Source: an uncultured Collinsella sp.
GTDB lineage: Bacteria; Actinomycetota; Coriobacteriia; Coriobacteriales; Coriobacteriaceae
Reading direction: 5' to 3'
Assembly: GCA_902496455.1 (NCBI GenBank)
Contig: CABVAY010000057.1
Location: 1 to 8,456, forward strand
DNA: 8,456 bases
This document shows, piece after piece, positions 1-6,781 of the stretch; the first letter of the stretch is position 1, and the number at the start of each line of letters is the position of its first letter. The notes under the pieces were generated by a model, which worked only from the letters and a program-made list of their open reading frames with translations, did not search any database and was not told the origin of the DNA. The position numbers were made by a program, and so were the translations under genes.

Positions 1-39
1 ACTGCGGGAATGGCCTATCCGCTCAATGTGTTCGGCTGA
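1..39 (+). CDS. possible C-terminal end of an upstream gene (partial)
   Basis: The first frame is open from base 1 and reads TAGMAYPLNVFG before a TGA at 37-39. The residue mix is plausible for the end of a protein and the stop is followed by a hairpin-bearing intergenic region, so this could be the last 12 codons of a gene that starts outside the window. Twelve codons are too few to name a family or to exclude chance. Confidence 0.25.
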   Translation, partial: TAGMAYPLNVFG

Positions 40-86
40 GATCGGAAATCAACCGGCACAACTGGCACAACCTAGGCGGTCGCTGA

Positions 87-117
87 ATGTGACAAAGAGG
101 CTGCCCCTTCGTCACAT
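87..117. other. strong imperfect hairpin upstream of the TetR gene
   Basis: ATGTGAC at 87-93 is the exact reverse complement of GTCACAT at 111-117. Inside these arms, five of the next seven positions (94-100 against 104-110) also pair, leaving a 3-nt loop at 101-103. That makes 12 pairs out of 14. No run of T follows on either strand, so it is not a classical intrinsic terminator. It could be a factor-assisted terminator of the preceding gene or a protein-binding dyad. Confidence 0.5.
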
Positions 118-142
118 CCCAAATATTGCCTTTACGTGTTGA

Positions 143-187
143 TGCACACGGTGTGCAATAATACTCGCACTGTGCAATAGCGCACAG
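143..187. promoter_or_regulatory. putative tandem TetR operator (two related dyads)
   Basis: Site 1 is the perfect dyad TGCACAC-G-GTGTGCA at 143-157. Site 2 lies at 167-187, where GCAC-T-GTGC (167-175) overlaps the dyad CTGTGC-N6-GCACAG (170-175 with 182-187). The 9-mer TGTGCAATA occurs at 152-160 and again at 171-179, a 19-bp offset, so the two sites are copies of one motif. They lie 22-66 nt upstream of the TTG start of the TetR-family gene, where autoregulatory operators of this family usually sit. AATAAT at 157-162 could be a -10 element inside the operator, but no convincing -35 is seen at proper spacing. Confidence 0.6.
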
Positions 188-197
188 GCTGAGTAAC

Positions 198-204
198 AAG
201 GAGG
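198..204 (+). promoter_or_regulatory. ribosome binding site fixing a TTG start
   Basis: AAGGAGG at 198-204 is a near-perfect Shine-Dalgarno sequence 4 nt before the TTG at 209. An in-frame TAA at 194-196 bars any earlier start, and no in-frame ATG or GTG occurs before the DNA-binding helices, so the site decides the start. Confidence 0.85.
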
Positions 205-208
205 ACGC

Positions 209-919
209 TTGTCCCAGCTCGAGAAATGTGATCGCCGGTCCCTTCGCTCGCAGCGTGCCCTTCGCCAGGCACTTGCCAGCGAGCTTGCCGAAAGCGGCGA
301 CCTTTCGCGCATTAATGTCGCGTCGCTCACCGAGCGCGCTGGCCTTACGCGCCGCACGTTCTATTCGCACTACCGCGATATTCCCGACTTTATCAATCAA
401 ATCGAGGACGGCTTGCTGGCCGAGATCCGTGAGCGCATTGAGCTCATCACCGCAGCTCAACTACCCGATCTCTATCACAACATCGATGAGCTCGAGCCAG
501 CGCCCGGTTCGGTTGAGTTGCTGCGCTACCTTGCGGCCAACCGCGATTTAATCGGATCGCTGCTGGGCCCGGGCGGCGACCAGGCTTTCATTAAGAAGAT
601 TATCGACACCGCGCGTGAGGCCGTGGTGCCTCGTGCACAGACGGGCATTTTGGGCCTGGCGCTGGGCACGTTCTTTGACTACTACGTTACCTACGTCGTG
701 AGTGCCGAGGTTGGTCTGATCCAGCGCTGGTTTGAGCGCGGCCTCACCGAATCGCCCGAGGCCATGGCACGCATTATGACGGTTATCGCCTTTGTGCGTC
801 CCGGCGACCTATATGGTCAACCCATCGATATCAACGTGCCGGAATACGGCATGAAGCTATTGAACCTGCAGCTCGAGGATACGGCCGACACCGCCGCAAC
901 CGTCGAGTCCAACAACTAA
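209..919 (+). CDS. TetR/AcrR-family transcriptional regulator
   Basis: This is a 236-residue DNA-binding repressor-type protein. Residues about 13-62 form a typical TetR_N domain. The helix-turn-helix is at about 36-56 (NVASLTERAGLTRRTFYSHY) and has the usual T-x-R-T-F-Y-x-H-Y/F ending. The rest (about 70-200) is a helical ligand or dimerisation domain that resembles the TetR_C type found in DhaS-like regulators; the ligand cannot be inferred. Translation starts on TTG, which is uncommon but supported by AAGGAGG and by the in-frame stop at 194-196. The next gene starts 11 nt after the TAA, so the regulator probably controls it and itself through the TGTGCA dyads just upstream. Family assignment is secure; the target and effector are inference. 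Confidence 0.93.
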   Translation: MSQLEKCDRRSLRSQRALRQALASELAESGDLSRINVASLTERAGLTRRTFYSHYRDIPDFINQIEDGLLAEIRERIELITAAQLPDLYHNIDELEPAPGSVELLRYLAANRDLIGSLLGPGGDQAFIKKIIDTAREAVVPRAQTGILGLALGTFFDYYVTYVVSAEVGLIQRWFERGLTESPEAMARIMTVIAFVRPGDLYGQPIDINVPEYGMKLLNLQLEDTADTAATVESNN

Positions 920-925
920 GAGGAG
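920..925 (+). promoter_or_regulatory. ribosome binding site of the activase gene
   Basis: GAGGAG starts right after the TAA of the regulator gene and stands 5 nt before the ATG at 931. Its place between two closely spaced genes supports translation from a shared transcript. Confidence 0.75.
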
Positions 926-930
926 AGATA

Positions 931-3900
931 ATGAGCAAACTCGTCGAGGGCATTAAGGACCGCATGGTCGCTGCCGCACGCGAGGCCGCGCCCGCCGTGG
1001 TGGACGCCGCGCAGAAGGCCGCGACTGCCGCCGCCGAGAAAGTTGCCGAGGCAATTGTCGATGCCAAGAACGCGGCAGGGGAGGCGTCCGTCACCAGCGA
1101 GCCCACCACCGCCGCTGAGCCCGTAGCCACCGGCCGGGCCCCCGAAGGCGCGATCTTCAACTCCGAGAACGCTCGTGGCAACCTGCACCTGGGCATCGAC
1201 GTGGGCTCCACCACCGTTAAGCTCGCCGTGCTCAACGACGACAACCAGATTGTCTACGCCAAGTACCAGCGTCATCACACCGATGTCCGTGCCTGCGCCC
1301 GCGACCTGTTCGAGGGCGCTGCGACTGTGCTGCCGACGGCCCAAATGACCTGCGCCATCACCGGTTCGGGCGGCCTGCTGCTGTCCCAGTGGCTCGACCT
1401 GGAGTTTGTTCAGGAGGTCATCGCCAGCAAGCGTGCCGTCGAGACCCTCATCCCGGCCACCGATGTCGCCATCGAGCTGGGCGGCGAGGACGCCAAGATC
1501 ATCTACTTCGACAACGGCATCGAGCAGCGCATGAACGGCACCTGCGCCGGCGGCACGGGCGCGTTCATCGACCAGATGGCCACTCTGCTGCACACCGACG
1601 CCAGCGGCCTTAACGAACTCGCGGCAAACGCCACCACCATCTATCCCATTGCCAGCCGCTGCGGCGTCTTTGCCAAGACCGACGTCCAGCCGCTGCTCAA
1701 CGAAGGCGCCCGCCCCGAGGACGTCGCCGCTTCCATCTTCCAGGCCGTCGTGACCCAGACCATCTCGGGCCTGGCATGCGGCCGCCCCATCCGCGGCAAC
1801 GTCGCCTTCCTGGGCGGCCCGCTGCAGTACCTCTCCGAGCTGCGCCACCGCTTCTACCTCACGCTCAACCTGGACGAGGAGCACTGTATCGTGCCCCAAA
1901 ACGCTCACCTGTTTGTGGCGAGCGGCGCCGCCATGGCGCACGAGTCCAACAAGCTCAGCACGTTCCCGCAGCTCATCGAGGCTATCGACAGCCTGGGTGA
2001 CACGCAGGGTGCCGAGGTCGAGCGTCTGGATCCGCTCTTTGCCACCGACGAGGACTTTGCCGAGTTCAAGACCCGCCACGACCAGGAAGTCGTCCCCAAG
2101 GGCAAACTCGACGGCTACACCGGCCGCGTGTTCATCGGCATCGACGCCGGCTCCACCACCATGAAGGCCGCGCTCGTGGGCGAGGACGGCCAGCTGTTGC
2201 ACACCTGGTACGGTAACAACAACGGCGACATCCTGGGCACGGCCAAGGTCATCATGGCCGATTTCTACAACCATATCCCTGCCGGCTGCACCATCGGCCA
2301 CGTGACCACTACCGGCTATGGCGAGGCACTGCTCATCGAAGCCCTCAAGGCCGACTCCGGCGAGATCGAGACCGTTGCGCACCTGCGCGGCGCCAAGGCG
2401 TTCCTGCCCGGCGTCGAGTTTATTCTGGACATTGGCGGCCAGGACATGAAGTGCCTGCGCGTCAAGGACGGCGTTATCGAGCACATCATGCTCAACGAGG
2501 CCTGCTCGTCGGGTTGCGGTAGCTTTATCGAGAGCTTCGCCGTCTCTATGAACATGGACGTGCGCGCGTTCGCCGACGCCGCCATCCATGCCAAGGCCCC
2601 GGTCGACCTAGGCAGTCGCTGCACGGTCTTTATGAACTCGCGCGTCAAGCAGGCGCAAAAGGAAGGCGCCACGGTGGGCGACATCGCGGCCGGCCTGTCC
2701 TATTCCGTCATCAAGAATGCCCTGTTCAAGGTCATTAAGCTGCGCGATCCCAAGGAGATCGGCAGCCAGGTGATCGTCCAGGGCGGCACCTTTATGTCCG
2801 ATGCCACGCTGCGCGCGTTTGAGCAGCTCACCGGCGTCCACGCCGTGCGCCCCGACATCGCCGGCTGCATGGGTGCCTATGGTGCTGCCCTGCTCGCCCG
2901 CGATCGCGCTGGTGCCGACGGCATCTCGACCATCCTGTCGGCCGAGGACATCGCGCACCTCACCGTGACGCAAAAGCATGTCCGCTGCGGCCGTTGCTCT
3001 AACAACTGCCAGCTTACCGTCAACGACTTTGGCGGCGGCAGGCGCTTCATTACCGGCAACCGCTGCGAGAAGGGCGCTGGCCACAAAAAGCAGAAGACTG
3101 AGGCCCCCAACCTCTTCAAAAAGAAAAACGAGCTGCTCTTTAACCGCGAGATCCTGAGCCCCGACGAGGCCCCGCGCGGCACCGTCGGCATCCCGCGCGC
3201 GCTCAACATGTACGAGAACTACCCCTTCTGGCATGCGTTCTTTACGCGCCTGGGCTTTAGCGTGCAGCTGTCCGACCAGTCGAGCAAGAAGACCTACCAG
3301 GCGGGCATCGAGTCCATGCCGTCCGAGAGCGTGTGCTATCCGGCCAAGATGAGCCACGGCCATGTGATGAACCTCATCGACCGCGATGTCGACTTCATCT
3401 GGATGCCGTGCGTGCGCTGGGAGCGCAAGGAGGATCCGACGGCCGGCAACTGCTATAACTGCCCCATCGTCATGAGCTACCCCACGGCGCTGGCGCTCAA
3501 TATCGACGAGATCCGCGAGCAGAACATCGAGTTCCTGTACCCGTTTGTGCCCTATCACGACAAGACCGAGCTCAAGCGCCGCCTGTACCAGGTGCTCGCC
3601 GTTGATCGCGTGGCCGATGCGCAAGCCGGTCGCGGTCGCGTGCGCGGTCCCAAGATCACGCGCTCCGAGGTCGATGCCGCCGTCAACGCTGCCTTTGAGG
3701 CCGATGCGCGTTTCCACGAGGATATCCAGACCATGGGCGAGGAGGCCCTTAAGTGGGTCGAGGACCACGGCGGCCACGGCATCGTACTCGCCGGCCGTCC
3801 TTACCATAACGACCCCGAGATCAACCATGCCCTGCCCGAGCTTATCTCGAGCTTTGGCTTTGCGGTCTTTACCGAGGATTCGCTTGCGCACCTGGTGAAG

Positions 3901-5712
3901 CCCGAGCGTCCGATTCGCGTCGTCGACCAGTGGATGTACCACAGCCGCCTGTACGCCGTCGCCCGTTTTGTGACGATGCGCAACGACCTGGACCTGATCC
4001 AGCTCAACTCCTTCGGCTGCGGTCTCGATGCCCTGACTACCGACCAGGTGCAGGAGATTTTGGAGGCCAGCGGCAAGATCTACACCGTGCTCAAGATCGA
4101 TGAGGTGTCCAACCTGGGTGCCGCGCGCATCCGCATCCGTTCGCTCATGGCGGCGCTCAAGGACCAGGAGGCCGAGCGCCTGGCCGAGGCCACGGCCGCG
4201 GGCGAGGCCTACGAGCAGGGCGATGCCGCGCCGGTGGCGCCCTCCACGGATGCCCCCGCGTTCGCGAGCCGCAAGTACACGTTTGAGGCCCAGCGCGAGA
4301 GCGCATCGACTGCATGGCCTAAGGTGCCCTTTACCGAGCAGATGCGCGACGAGGGCTACACCATCCTGTGCCCGCAGATGGCGCCGATTCACTTTGACCT
4401 GGTCAAAGAGGTGTTCCGCGGTGCTGGCTACAACTTGGAGCTGCTGCCCTCGACCGACCACGATGCCGTCGAGGCCGGCCTGCGCTATGTGAACAACGAC
4501 ATTTGCTACCCGTCGATCCTGGTGACGGGCCAGATTATGGAGGCCATCGAGAGCGGTCGGTACGACCTGTCCAAGACGGCCGTTGTTATCAGCCAGACCG
4601 GCGGTGGCTGCCGCGCCACCAACTACATCGCGCTCATCCGCAAGGCACTGCGCGAGAGCGGCCACCCCGAGATTCCGGTAATCTCGCTTTCGGCCGTGGC
4701 GCTCGGCGAGGACAACCCCGGTTTTAAGATTACGCCGGCGCTGCTCAAGCAGGCGGTCTACGCGGTGCTCTTTGGCGACGTGATGATGCAGATGCTCTAC
4801 CGCTGCCGCCCGTACGAGGCCACGCCCGGCGCCGCCAACGCGCTCTACGAGGAGTACATGGCGCGCGCCCGCAAACTGGCGCCCAAGTTCAACCGCCACA
4901 ACTACACCAAGCTGTGCCGCGAGGCCATCCGCGCGTTCGACACCATGCCGCTTGCGGGCGAGGGCACCAAGCCGCGCGTGGGCGTGGTCGGCGAGATCCT
5001 GGTCAAGTTCCATCCCACGGCCAACAACCACGTGGTCGACGTTATCGAGCGCGAGGGCTGTGAGGCCGTGGTGCCGGGCCTGCTCGACTTCTTCCTGTAC
5101 TCCATGAGCAACGCCGAGCTGCAGAAGGACGAGCTGGGAAGCTCTGCCACTACGCGCGCTGGTATGCAGGCGCTCATCAAGCTCGTGGACTGGATGCGTA
5201 CGCCGGTGGAGGAGATGCTCGAAAAGTCCCGCCGCTTCGAGGCACCCGAGCGCATCGGCACCATGGCCGACAAGGCCCGCACGGTGCTTTCGGTGTGCAA
5301 CAACATGGGCGAAGGCTGGCTGCTCACGGCCGAGATGCTCGACCTGATCGATCACGGTGCGCCCAACATCATCTGCACGCAGCCCTTCGCGTGCCTGCCC
5401 AACCACGTGGTGGGCAAGGCCGTGATCAAGGAGCTGCGCCGCCAACATCCCGAGAGCAACATCGTCGCGGTGGACTACGACCCCGGTGCATCCGAGGTCA
5501 ACCAGCTCAACCGCATTAAGCTCATGATCAGCGTGGCCAAGGAAAACATGCGCGCCGGCAAGGGCTTTAAGCTCGAGAAGGTGGCGCCGCTCGCGATGGA
5601 CGAGGTCACCGGCCAGATGCGTGCCCACGACGGCTGTGTGAGCTGCGGGCCGGCCAGCGAGGAGACCGTGGCGTCGGTCGCTGAGCGCCTGGGGCGCGGC
5701 ATTAAGAAGTAG
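931..5712 (+). CDS. 2-hydroxyacyl-CoA dehydratase activase/reductase fusion (BadF/BcrA ATPase x2, DUF2229, HgdB-like)
   Basis: This is a 1593-residue cytosolic iron-sulfur protein. Residues 1-84 are an Ala-rich helical extension. ATPase module 1 (about 86-340) has LGIDVGSTTVK at 87-97, the ELGGEDAK phosphate motif at 182-189, and Cys205 (NGTCAGGTG) and Cys244 (SRCGVF). ATPase module 2 (about 400-655) repeats this with IGIDAGSTTMK, DIGGQDMK, Cys525 and Cys564. By analogy to the HgdC homodimer, these four Cys could hold one [4Fe-4S] cluster. Cys686, 689, 693 and 712 form a compact cluster. A DUF2229/COG3580 module follows (about 752-1075; Cys802, 827, 841, 844, 1030), then an Ala/Pro linker (about 1083-1115) and a COG3581/HgdB-like module (about 1140-1593; Cys1147, 1192, 1227, 1488, 1569, 1572). 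Such proteins couple ATP hydrolysis to low-potential electron transfer, as in 2-hydroxyacyl-CoA dehydratases and double-cubane-cluster reductases. The substrate is unknown, and no separate dehydratase subunits or electron-transfer flavoprotein are nearby. The family call is firm; the reaction is inference. Confidence 0.93.
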   Translation: MSKLVEGIKDRMVAAAREAAPAVVDAAQKAATAAAEKVAEAIVDAKNAAGEASVTSEPTTAAEPVATGRAPEGAIFNSENARGNLHLGIDVGSTTVKLAVLNDDNQIVYAKYQRHHTDVRACARDLFEGAATVLPTAQMTCAITGSGGLLLSQWLDLEFVQEVIASKRAVETLIPATDVAIELGGEDAKIIYFDNGIEQRMNGTCAGGTGAFIDQMATLLHTDASGLNELAANATTIYPIASRCGVFAKTDVQPLLNEGARPEDVAASIFQAVVTQTISGLACGRPIRGNVAFLGGPLQYLSELRHRFYLTLNLDEEHCIVPQNAHLFVASGAAMAHESNKLSTFPQLIEAIDSLGDTQGAEVERLDPLFATDEDFAEFKTRHDQEVVPKGKLDGYTGRVFIGIDAGSTTMKAALVGEDGQLLHTWYGNNNGDILGTAKVIMADFYNHIPAGCTIGHVTTTGYGEALLIEALKADSGEIETVAHLRGAKAFLPGVEFILDIGGQDMKCLRVKDGVIEHIMLNEACSSGCGSFIESFAVSMNMDVRAFADAAIHAKAPVDLGSRCTVFMNSRVKQAQKEGATVGDIAAGLSYSVIKNALFKVIKLRDPKEIGSQVIVQGGTFMSDATLRAFEQLTGVHAVRPDIAGCMGAYGAALLARDRAGADGISTILSAEDIAHLTVTQKHVRCGRCSNNCQLTVNDFGGGRRFITGNRCEKGAGHKKQKTEAPNLFKKKNELLFNREILSPDEAPRGTVGIPRALNMYENYPFWHAFFTRLGFSVQLSDQSSKKTYQAGIESMPSESVCYPAKMSHGHVMNLIDRDVDFIWMPCVRWERKEDPTAGNCYNCPIVMSYPTALALNIDEIREQNIEFLYPFVPYHDKTELKRRLYQVLAVDRVADAQAGRGRVRGPKITRSEVDAAVNAAFEADARFHEDIQTMGEEALKWVEDHGGHGIVLAGRPYHNDPEINHALPELISSFGFAVFTEDSLAHLVKPERPIRVVDQWMYHSRLYAVARFVTMRNDLDLIQLNSFGCGLDALTTDQVQEILEASGKIYTVLKIDEVSNLGAARIRIRSLMAALKDQEAERLAEATAAGEAYEQGDAAPVAPSTDAPAFASRKYTFEAQRESASTAWPKVPFTEQMRDEGYTILCPQMAPIHFDLVKEVFRGAGYNLELLPSTDHDAVEAGLRYVNNDICYPSILVTGQIMEAIESGRYDLSKTAVVISQTGGGCRATNYIALIRKALRESGHPEIPVISLSAVALGEDNPGFKITPALLKQAVYAVLFGDVMMQMLYRCRPYEATPGAANALYEEYMARARKLAPKFNRHNYTKLCREAIRAFDTMPLAGEGTKPRVGVVGEILVKFHPTANNHVVDVIEREGCEAVVPGLLDFFLYSMSNAELQKDELGSSATTRAGMQALIKLVDWMRTPVEEMLEKSRRFEAPERIGTMADKARTVLSVCNNMGEGWLLTAEMLDLIDHGAPNIICTQPFACLPNHVVGKAVIKELRRQHPESNIVAVDYDPGASEVNQLNRIKLMISVAKENMRAGKGFKLEKVAPLAMDEVTGQMRAHDGCVSCGPASEETVASVAERLGRGIKK

Positions 5713-5740
5713 ACGGCCCGCTTTGGGCTAGATGTGAGGC

Positions 5741-5776
5741 AAACGGGTGGTAGCCGTACCGGCTACCACCCGTTTT
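5741..5776 (+). terminator. intrinsic terminator of the TetR-activase operon
   Basis: AAACGGGTGGTAGCC at 5741-5755 pairs perfectly with 5761-5775, giving a 15-bp stem around a 5-nt loop. A run of four T (5773-5776) closes the stem. It begins 28 nt after the TAG of the activase gene. The opposite strand has a TTT run too, so it may work in both directions. Confidence 0.9.
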
Positions 5777-5796
5777 ACTGGACATATGTTGCGTAA

Positions 5797-6017
5797 ATGA
5801 CCTTACTGCAGCCTTCCGTGGGCTTGTCCGATTTTTGGGCCGGCTCGGGCTTTGAGGACAAGCTGCTGCAAGCCCAGGGCGATTTTTCGCTCAATGCGGG
5901 CCAGCACAGTGTGACCTATCTGCCAAACGACGAGATGATCGCTGCGGACTGCCCATCGCCACCTACGAGATGGAAGCCGAAAAGTATATCTACCGCGTGT
6001 ACAAGTACGAGCTGTAG
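5797..6017 (+). pseudogene. frameshifted remnant of an unrecognised small gene
   Basis: From ATG 5797 one frame gives about 50 protein-like residues with aromatic and acidic content (GLSDFWAGSGF, later SVTYLPNDEMIAA). It then turns into an implausible Ser/Pro/Arg-rich stretch. Another frame takes over at about 5946-5950 and reads GLPIATYEMEAEKYIYRVYK to a TAG at 6015-6017. Adding one G at the GCGGAC around 5944-5948 joins the two into a continuous product ending YKYEL, about 73 residues long. A TAA directly precedes the ATG in frame and no Shine-Dalgarno sequence is visible, so the original 5' end is probably also lost. Alternatives are a sequencing or assembly error or, less likely, programmed frameshifting. 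No family is recognised. Confidence 0.55.
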
Positions 6018-6167
6018 GGCCGCGCTTAGGTTTGACCAATGGAGTATGAAAACACGCCGTTCGCCGATGCCCCTTCCGCGAGTGGCGGCCATATGGTTTG
6101 ATGTCAGAAACATATAGTTGTCGCCTGCCTGCTGGCGATGTTCCCCCTGATATCGGAGGTTCCAGGT
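6018..6167. other. intergenic stretch before the one-TM protein gene
   Basis: About 150 nt follow the remnant's stop. There is a -10-like TATAGT at 6113-6118, but no -35 element at a normal distance. An ATG at 6138 lies in frame with the next gene, but the better start is at 6168. Nothing else is recognisable. Confidence 0.4.
6155..6160 (+). promoter_or_regulatory. ribosome binding site choosing the start at 6168
   Basis: GGAGGT stands 7 nt before ATG 6168. The earlier in-frame ATG at 6138 has no comparable site, so the shorter reading of the gene is preferred. Confidence 0.75.
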
Positions 6168-6656
6168 ATGTTTAACGCTCCGTTAAACAACTATCGGGTG
6201 GGCGACATGAGCCCGCGTGTTATCCCGGTTGCTATTGCAGTGGTCTGCCTGGCTGTGCTCCTGGGCGCTACAGGGCTGTTTGCTATAAGCCGAGAAACGT
6301 CCTATATGCAGGAATGCGCTTCCGAAGGGTTTGCCATTGACGGTTACTATCGGGACGACAAGACGAGTCGGGAAACCCTGGCCTTTCTTGAGGAGGACAA
6401 CTGTCGATGGCAGCTGGTCGACAAAGACGGAATCTGCACAGACGGGCAGTTTAAGCGTACGGATGATCCCAATATCCTGGTATTAAAGAAGGAAAACGGC
6501 GAAGAATTCGGCACGGTTCACGTTGCGTATATATCGCGCCGACGCAATCAGGGGCAGATTTACCTAATTAGAAATACTAAGGTGACCCGATTTTATCTTG
6601 TGAGCACCGATCCGGCGTTTACGGTGGAGTCTGGCGATGTCGATGCGGACGTCTGA
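6168..6656 (+). CDS. membrane-anchored protein of unknown function (one TM helix)
   Basis: This is a 162-residue protein from ATG 6168; the upstream in-frame ATG at 6138 would add 10 residues. A short polar N-terminus with R10 and R17 is followed by a hydrophobic helix at about 18-40 (VIPVAIAVVCLAVLLGATGL). No lipobox Cys stands at its end, so it is more likely a membrane anchor than a cleaved lipoprotein signal. The rest, about 42-162, is predicted to lie outside the cell. It is polar and beta-rich with alternating hydrophobic residues (for example IYLIRNTKVTRFYLVS) and three Cys at 50, 79 and 90 that could pair. The fold might be a small barrel or sandwich, but no family is recognised. Codons are visibly poorer in GC than in the flanking genes, which may point to transfer. 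It stands alone and is convergent with the next gene. Confidence 0.75.
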   Translation: MFNAPLNNYRVGDMSPRVIPVAIAVVCLAVLLGATGLFAISRETSYMQECASEGFAIDGYYRDDKTSRETLAFLEEDNCRWQLVDKDGICTDGQFKRTDDPNILVLKKENGEEFGTVHVAYISRRRNQGQIYLIRNTKVTRFYLVSTDPAFTVESGDVDADV

Positions 6657-6663
6657 TTCACGG

Positions 6664-6687
6664 CAATAAAACAGCGAGCGGGGCTCG
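6664..6687 (-). terminator. probable intrinsic terminator for the minus-strand DUF389 gene
   Basis: CGAGC at 6675-6679 pairs with GCTCG at 6683-6687 around a 3-nt loop. Read on the minus strand, the hairpin is followed by CTGTTTTATTG. It lies about 95 nt beyond the stop of the minus-strand gene. The stem is only 5 bp, so the call is moderate. It could also limit read-through between the two convergent genes. Confidence 0.5.
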
Positions 6688-6781
6688 GGTGTGAACTGCA
6701 CGCCGCAATTTGCTCGTGTCCGTATCGCGTCTGCGCCTCGTCGTAACTTGCGTCCGTGCGAGCATTCATCCCGCGCCGGCA

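Noticed and set aside
87..117. CRP-type site (TGTGA...TCACA)
   Set aside because: The half-sites are separated by far more than the 6 bp needed, and the intervening bases pair as a hairpin.
121..208. sigma-70-type promoter of the TetR gene
   Set aside because: An AATAAT (157-162) is present, but no -35-like hexamer stands at 16-18 bp, so no promoter is listed as a separate feature.
23..460. 145-codon minus-strand frame over the TetR gene start
   Set aside because: It overlaps the TetR helix-turn-helix coding region and the operator region and has no protein-family features.
916..2589. 557-codon open frame on the minus strand
   Set aside because: It lies entirely opposite the strongly supported activase gene. 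Its product is a Val/Leu/Asp/Gly-rich string without domain motifs, typical of antisense frames in GC-rich coding DNA.
2608..5628. 1006-codon open frame on the minus strand
   Set aside because: Same reason: it mirrors the activase codons, is His/Leu/Ala/Val-rich and shows no recognisable motif. The plus strand carries conserved ATPase and Cys motifs throughout.
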